From the NCBI GenBank assembly GCA_003520365.1, contig DOUW01000035.1, positions 1 to 9,143 on the forward strand: 9,143 nt of DNA, given 5' to 3'. Source of the stretch: Massilia sp. Its GTDB lineage: Bacteria; Pseudomonadota; Gammaproteobacteria; Burkholderiales; Burkholderiaceae_D. The notes beneath the pieces are model-generated. The model made no database searches and was not told the origin of the DNA. It worked only from the letters and a program-made list of their open reading frames with translations. A program made the position numbers and the translations under genes. Positions 7,091 through 9,143 of this stretch are shown in pieces (the stretch's first letter is position 1; the number at the start of each line of letters is the position of its first letter).

Positions 7091-7136
7091 GGGCGATTGT
7101 AGAGATGAAATGTTTCATCCCTGTTACCAATCGCCC
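7091..7136 (-). other. Two-part stem-loop in the receptor upstream region
   Basis: The outer arms GGGCGATTG (7136-7128) and CAATCGCCC (7099-7091) pair perfectly over 9 bp. An inner dyad GATGAAA/TTTCATC (7119-7113 and 7110-7104) is perfect over 7 bp with only two bases between. The two helices are separated by an asymmetric internal loop of eight bases (GTAACAGG) on one side and four (TCTA) on the other. As DNA the inner part is a 16-bp quasi-palindrome that could be a regulator site; as RNA it is a hairpin with an internal loop. Confidence 0.6.
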
Positions 7137-7306
7137 TTGAAAAAACTTCAAGCATATTTAGCAACGCAAGCAAATATGCATGAGTGACTTCCAACAGACA
7201 AATACGTTTTTTGTTCGCCATTTATAGGCGGAAGCACTAAATCGCCCAAAAAACGTGCATTCGGCGTGCCGCGCGGGGGTTTCCCCGAGCAAAATCACAA
7301 GGCGCG

Positions 7307-7312
7307 ATTATA
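7307..7312 (-). promoter_or_regulatory. Perfect -10 box (TATAAT), likely receptor promoter
   Basis: The minus strand carries an exact TATAAT (…CCGTATAATCGCG…) in an AT-richer stretch. The -35 region is weak: TTTCAG at a 16-bp spacing. Transcription would start near 7300, about 330 bases before the receptor ATG. No better -10/-35 pair was found closer to the gene, but a nearer promoter cannot be ruled out. Confidence 0.5.
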
Positions 7313-7436
7313 CGGAAGGCATTCTTTACTGAAATATTTAGATAAACTTTTTCAGGAATCGCAGGGGCGGCGTTGGGAATCTGTGGCAACCAGGCCACAA
7401 ACATTAGCTTTGCACTAACTTTTGTTTACCCCGAAA
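7313..7436. other. Gene-free region upstream of the receptor promoter with a small dyad
   Basis: No coding frame with a ribosome site is seen here. TGTGGC (7382-7387) and GCCACA (7394-7399) form a 6-bp inverted repeat with a 6-base spacer. This has the geometry of a dimeric regulator site and lies about 75 bp upstream of the TATAAT box. A regulator site for the receptor is possible; nothing identifies the regulator. Confidence 0.3.
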
Positions 7437-7458
7437 CAGTGCACCGGGCGGTGCACTG
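7437..7458. repeat. Perfect 9-bp inverted repeat just beyond the deaminase terminator
   Basis: CAGTGCACC (7437-7445) and GGTGCACTG (7450-7458) are perfect inverted copies around a 4-base loop. On the minus strand the hairpin comes two bases after the T run of the deaminase terminator and is followed only by TTTCGG, so it is not a classic terminator itself. It may be a backup stem protecting the mRNA end or a regulator site. Confidence 0.55.
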
Positions 7459-7460
7459 AT

Positions 7461-7485
7461 AAAAACGGCAGCCTTGCGCTGCCGT
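7461..7485 (-). terminator. Rho-independent terminator of the deaminase gene
   Basis: On the minus strand ACGGCAGC and GCTGCCGT form a perfect 8-bp stem with a 5-base loop (GCAAG), running into five T residues (7465-7461). It starts 12 bases after the deaminase stop codon. Confidence 0.87.
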
Positions 7486-7497
7486 GATCGACTGAGC

Positions 7498-9009
7498 TTA
7501 TTTCGTTTTCGCTCGTTGTTTCTTCGCGACATCCTTCGCCAGTCCGGCCACCTCGGCCTCGAACTTCGCGAAGCGTTCGTCGAGCTGGCGCGTCAGGCGC
7601 GTCTTCTCCGCCGGCGGCAGGAAGGCGTAGCGGATGCTGTTGTACGAGGTCTTCTTCATCTCCGCGTAGTCCGGCTTATAGCGGCTGGCGAACAGCACGT
7701 ATTCGTTGCTGAGCGTATGGCGGGTGACGCCGGCGTCGTCGGTCGAGATCACGTAGGGCACGCCATACTTGCGGTACAGCGTGATCGGGTGGTGCTCGCC
7801 CTTCAGGCCGTTGATGAAGGCGTTCGAGGTCAGGTTGATCTCGACCGGCACGTCGTCCTGGCGCATCTTGCGCATGATGCCGACGGCGTTGGTCTCGTGG
7901 GCCAGGTCGATGCCATGGCCGATGCGGTCGGCATTCGCCACCACCAGCGCCTGGTCGATGTGGAACTTCAGGCCTTCCGGCGGCACGTCGCCCAGTGCCA
8001 GTTCGCCCGCGTGCATCGCCACCTTGACGTCCGGGTAGATCGATTTCAGGAAGCCGAACATCTTCATGTGCAGCGTGTAGTCGCGCATCGAGACGGCGGT
8101 GCTTTCCTGGCCGACGATGTTCACGCCGACGATCTTGCCGCCGGCGGCCGCCGCCTTGAACGCGCCCACCATCGAGGAAAACACCTGCGACGGGTTCAAG
8201 AGGCGCAGGACATAGGTCTGGTAGCGCATGGTGAAGCGCTCGTCGTCGATGCCGGCGGCGGCTTCGTCGATCTTGGCGACGAAATCGCCCAGGGTCTTGT
8301 TGAAGGCCGGGTCGCGCGCCAGCGTTTCCATCCAGTTGTTCAGCTCGACCTTCAGGCCCGCATCGTCGTTCACCAGCTGCCAGGCGCGCGCGTCGAACTC
8401 GGGGTTGCTGACGGCCGGCGCCATCTTGAACATGGTCTCGATGTAGCTGACGTTCTCGGCGATCGCGCGTTTTTTGAGCTCCTGCAGGCCTTCGGCGAAG
8501 TTGGCGTTCGAGACCGGGCCGAAGTAGCCGAAGGTCTGGAAGAACAGGCGGTCGGGCGGCGGCTGGATCGCGCCGTGGTTGTCGAAGTCCTTGTTCGACC
8601 AACGCTGCACCAGCTCGCGCCAGGTGTGGTCGTCGGCATAGACTTCGGCGCTCGACAGGCAGTTGCGTTCCTTGGCCGGCTTCGCGCGCTCGGCGGCGAC
8701 GACTTCCTTGTTGGTCTCGATGCGGTAGGTCTGCTTGTTGACGCACACGCCCTGCTTGTCGAGGAAGTCGACGTACTGCTCGGCGTAGATCGCGCCCGAA
8801 TAGTGGTGGTGCAGGTCTCCGCCCTTGGGCATCTGCGTGAAGAACATGGTCAGCTCGGCCAGCTTCGGCTCGGCGCCCGCGACCAGCGCGGCGTAATGAC
8901 GGGCGGTGGCCGCCTCGTTGGCGTGGCGGGTCGCCGTGCCCGGCTCCTTGGCGGCGACGGGCGCGGCAAAGGCCAGCGCCACGAGCAGGCAGCTCAGTTT
9001 CTTCTGCAT
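7498..9009 (-). CDS. Exported adenosine-deaminase-family protein
   Basis: This 503-residue protein belongs to the metal-dependent adenosine/AMP deaminase family, which hydrolyses adenosine to inosine and ammonia. A signal peptide covers residues 1-20 (MQKKLSCLLVALAFAAPVAA), so it is exported, unlike the classical cytoplasmic enzyme of about 330-350 residues. Catalytic motifs are complete: MPKGGDLHHHYSG with zinc ligands H67 and H69; IVGQES (298-303) in the substrate-glycine position; HAGE (333-336) with zinc ligand H333 and catalytic E336; RIGHG with H365; STDD with D424 and D425. The extra length lies mainly between about 80 and 170 and includes C89 and C117, a possible disulfide. The C-terminus is lysine-rich. 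The ATG at 9009 is preferred over one at 9078 because the signal peptide starts here and the upstream ATG would sit on the -35 box. The ribosome site is modest (GAAAGA). It stands alone between its own promoter and terminator. Confidence 0.9.
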   Translation of the reverse strand: MQKKLSCLLVALAFAAPVAAKEPGTATRHANEAATARHYAALVAGAEPKLAELTMFFTQMPKGGDLHHHYSGAIYAEQYVDFLDKQGVCVNKQTYRIETNKEVVAAERAKPAKERNCLSSAEVYADDHTWRELVQRWSNKDFDNHGAIQPPPDRLFFQTFGYFGPVSNANFAEGLQELKKRAIAENVSYIETMFKMAPAVSNPEFDARAWQLVNDDAGLKVELNNWMETLARDPAFNKTLGDFVAKIDEAAAGIDDERFTMRYQTYVLRLLNPSQVFSSMVGAFKAAAAGGKIVGVNIVGQESTAVSMRDYTLHMKMFGFLKSIYPDVKVAMHAGELALGDVPPEGLKFHIDQALVVANADRIGHGIDLAHETNAVGIMRKMRQDDVPVEINLTSNAFINGLKGEHHPITLYRKYGVPYVISTDDAGVTRHTLSNEYVLFASRYKPDYAEMKKTSYNSIRYAFLPPAEKTRLTRQLDERFAKFEAEVAGLAKDVAKKQRAKTK

Positions 9010-9049
9010 CGATGTTCTTTCGTATGGGTGGTTGAAAACGGACCGCGAA

Positions 9050-9078
9050 ACTCTAACCGCTTCAATCTGGCTTGGCAA
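9050..9078 (-). promoter_or_regulatory. Sigma70-like promoter of the deaminase gene
   Basis: On the minus strand TTGCCA (9078-9073, 5/6 to TTGACA) is followed after exactly 17 bp by TAGAGT (9055-9050, 4/6 to TATAAT). Transcription would start near 9043, leaving a leader of about 34 bases before the ATG at 9009. The remaining sequence to the right edge (9079-9143) shows nothing recognisable. Confidence 0.55.
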
Positions 9079-9143
9079 TGGATGGGCTTCAGACGGTGGG
9101 GCTGTTGCCTGTGGCGCTAGTGGTGTGTTGAATCCGCGTGGGG

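Larger units (their letters stand above)
6971..7300 (-). promoter_or_regulatory. Long, highly structured upstream region (candidate mRNA leader) of the receptor gene
   Basis: If transcription starts after the TATAAT box at 7307-7312, the receptor mRNA has a leader of about 330 bases without a convincing gene. Dyads seen in order of transcription: CGGGG/CCCCG (7287-7274); ACGTTTTTT/AAAAAACGT (7256-7248 with 7212-7204); an 8-bp pair at 7179-7172 with 7159-7152; a 6-bp pair at 7152-7147 with 7141-7136; the two-part stem-loop 7136-7091; CGGC/GCCG (7075-7065); GCTGCG/CGCAGC (7065-7051); GCAACC/GGTTGC (7052-7039); and the cUUCGg hairpin 7023-7006. Some overlap and exclude one another. An internal frame at 7000-7221 could encode 73 residues but has no ribosome site. 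Some dyads may instead be protein operators. The function is unknown. Confidence 0.5.

Noticed and set aside
7091..7136. Passing similarity of AACAGGGA in the leader to part of a cobalamin riboswitch
   Set aside because: The conserved B12-box and core helices that should accompany it are not present; the match is a short coincidence inside the two-part stem-loop.
7000..7221. A 73-codon minus-strand frame in the receptor leader
   Set aside because: No Shine-Dalgarno sequence precedes its ATG, the frame runs across several hairpins, and the peptide has no recognisable motif. A regulatory leader peptide cannot be excluded but is not supported.
9010..9078. Longer start for the deaminase at 9078, adding 23 residues
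   Set aside because: It would place a polar segment before a clear signal peptide and would overlap the -35 box of the best promoter.

Overview
The window looks like a chromosomal segment of a GC-rich Gram-negative bacterium. The style of the proteins (large Oar-type TonB-dependent receptor with a carboxypeptidase-regulatory domain, MipA/OmpV-like protein, signal-peptide-bearing nucleotide enzymes) fits the Betaproteobacteria, most likely Oxalobacteraceae (Massilia/Duganella/Janthinobacterium group). The taxonomic call is inference from protein character and base composition; no rRNA or other marker gene is present.

All six supported genes lie on the minus strand, so transcription reads from right to left. 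From the right edge: (1) a secreted adenosine-deaminase-family protein (7498-9009) with its own sigma70-like promoter and its own intrinsic terminator; (2) a 527-bp AT-richer gap (6971-7497) packed with dyad symmetries, with a perfect TATAAT box about 340 bp upstream of the next start codon; (3) an 1132-residue Oar-like TonB-dependent outer-membrane receptor (3572-6970) closed by a strong terminator; (4) a tight three-gene operon: a lipoprotein 5'-nucleotidase (1702-3396), a 59-residue two-helix membrane protein (1500-1679) and a secreted S1/P1 nuclease (404-1456), ending at an intrinsic terminator; (5) an imperfect 167-bp inverted-repeat element (179-345); (6) the first 41 codons of a probable MipA/OmpV outer-membrane protein (1-123), which runs off the left edge.

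Taken together, four exported proteins form a plausible pathway outside the cytoplasm. The S1/P1 nuclease cuts RNA or single-stranded DNA to 5'-mononucleotides, the 5'-nucleotidase releases phosphate and nucleosides, and the deaminase would convert adenosine to inosine. The TonB receptor between them could import or sense a related substrate, though its ligand cannot be read from the sequence. The catalytic and metal-binding residues of all three enzymes are intact. The most unusual non-coding feature is the long structured region upstream of the receptor gene. It contains a cUUCGg hairpin near the start codon, a two-part stem-loop, and three copies of an octamer that allow two mutually exclusive pairings. 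No tRNA, rRNA, CRISPR array, insertion sequence or phage gene was seen.
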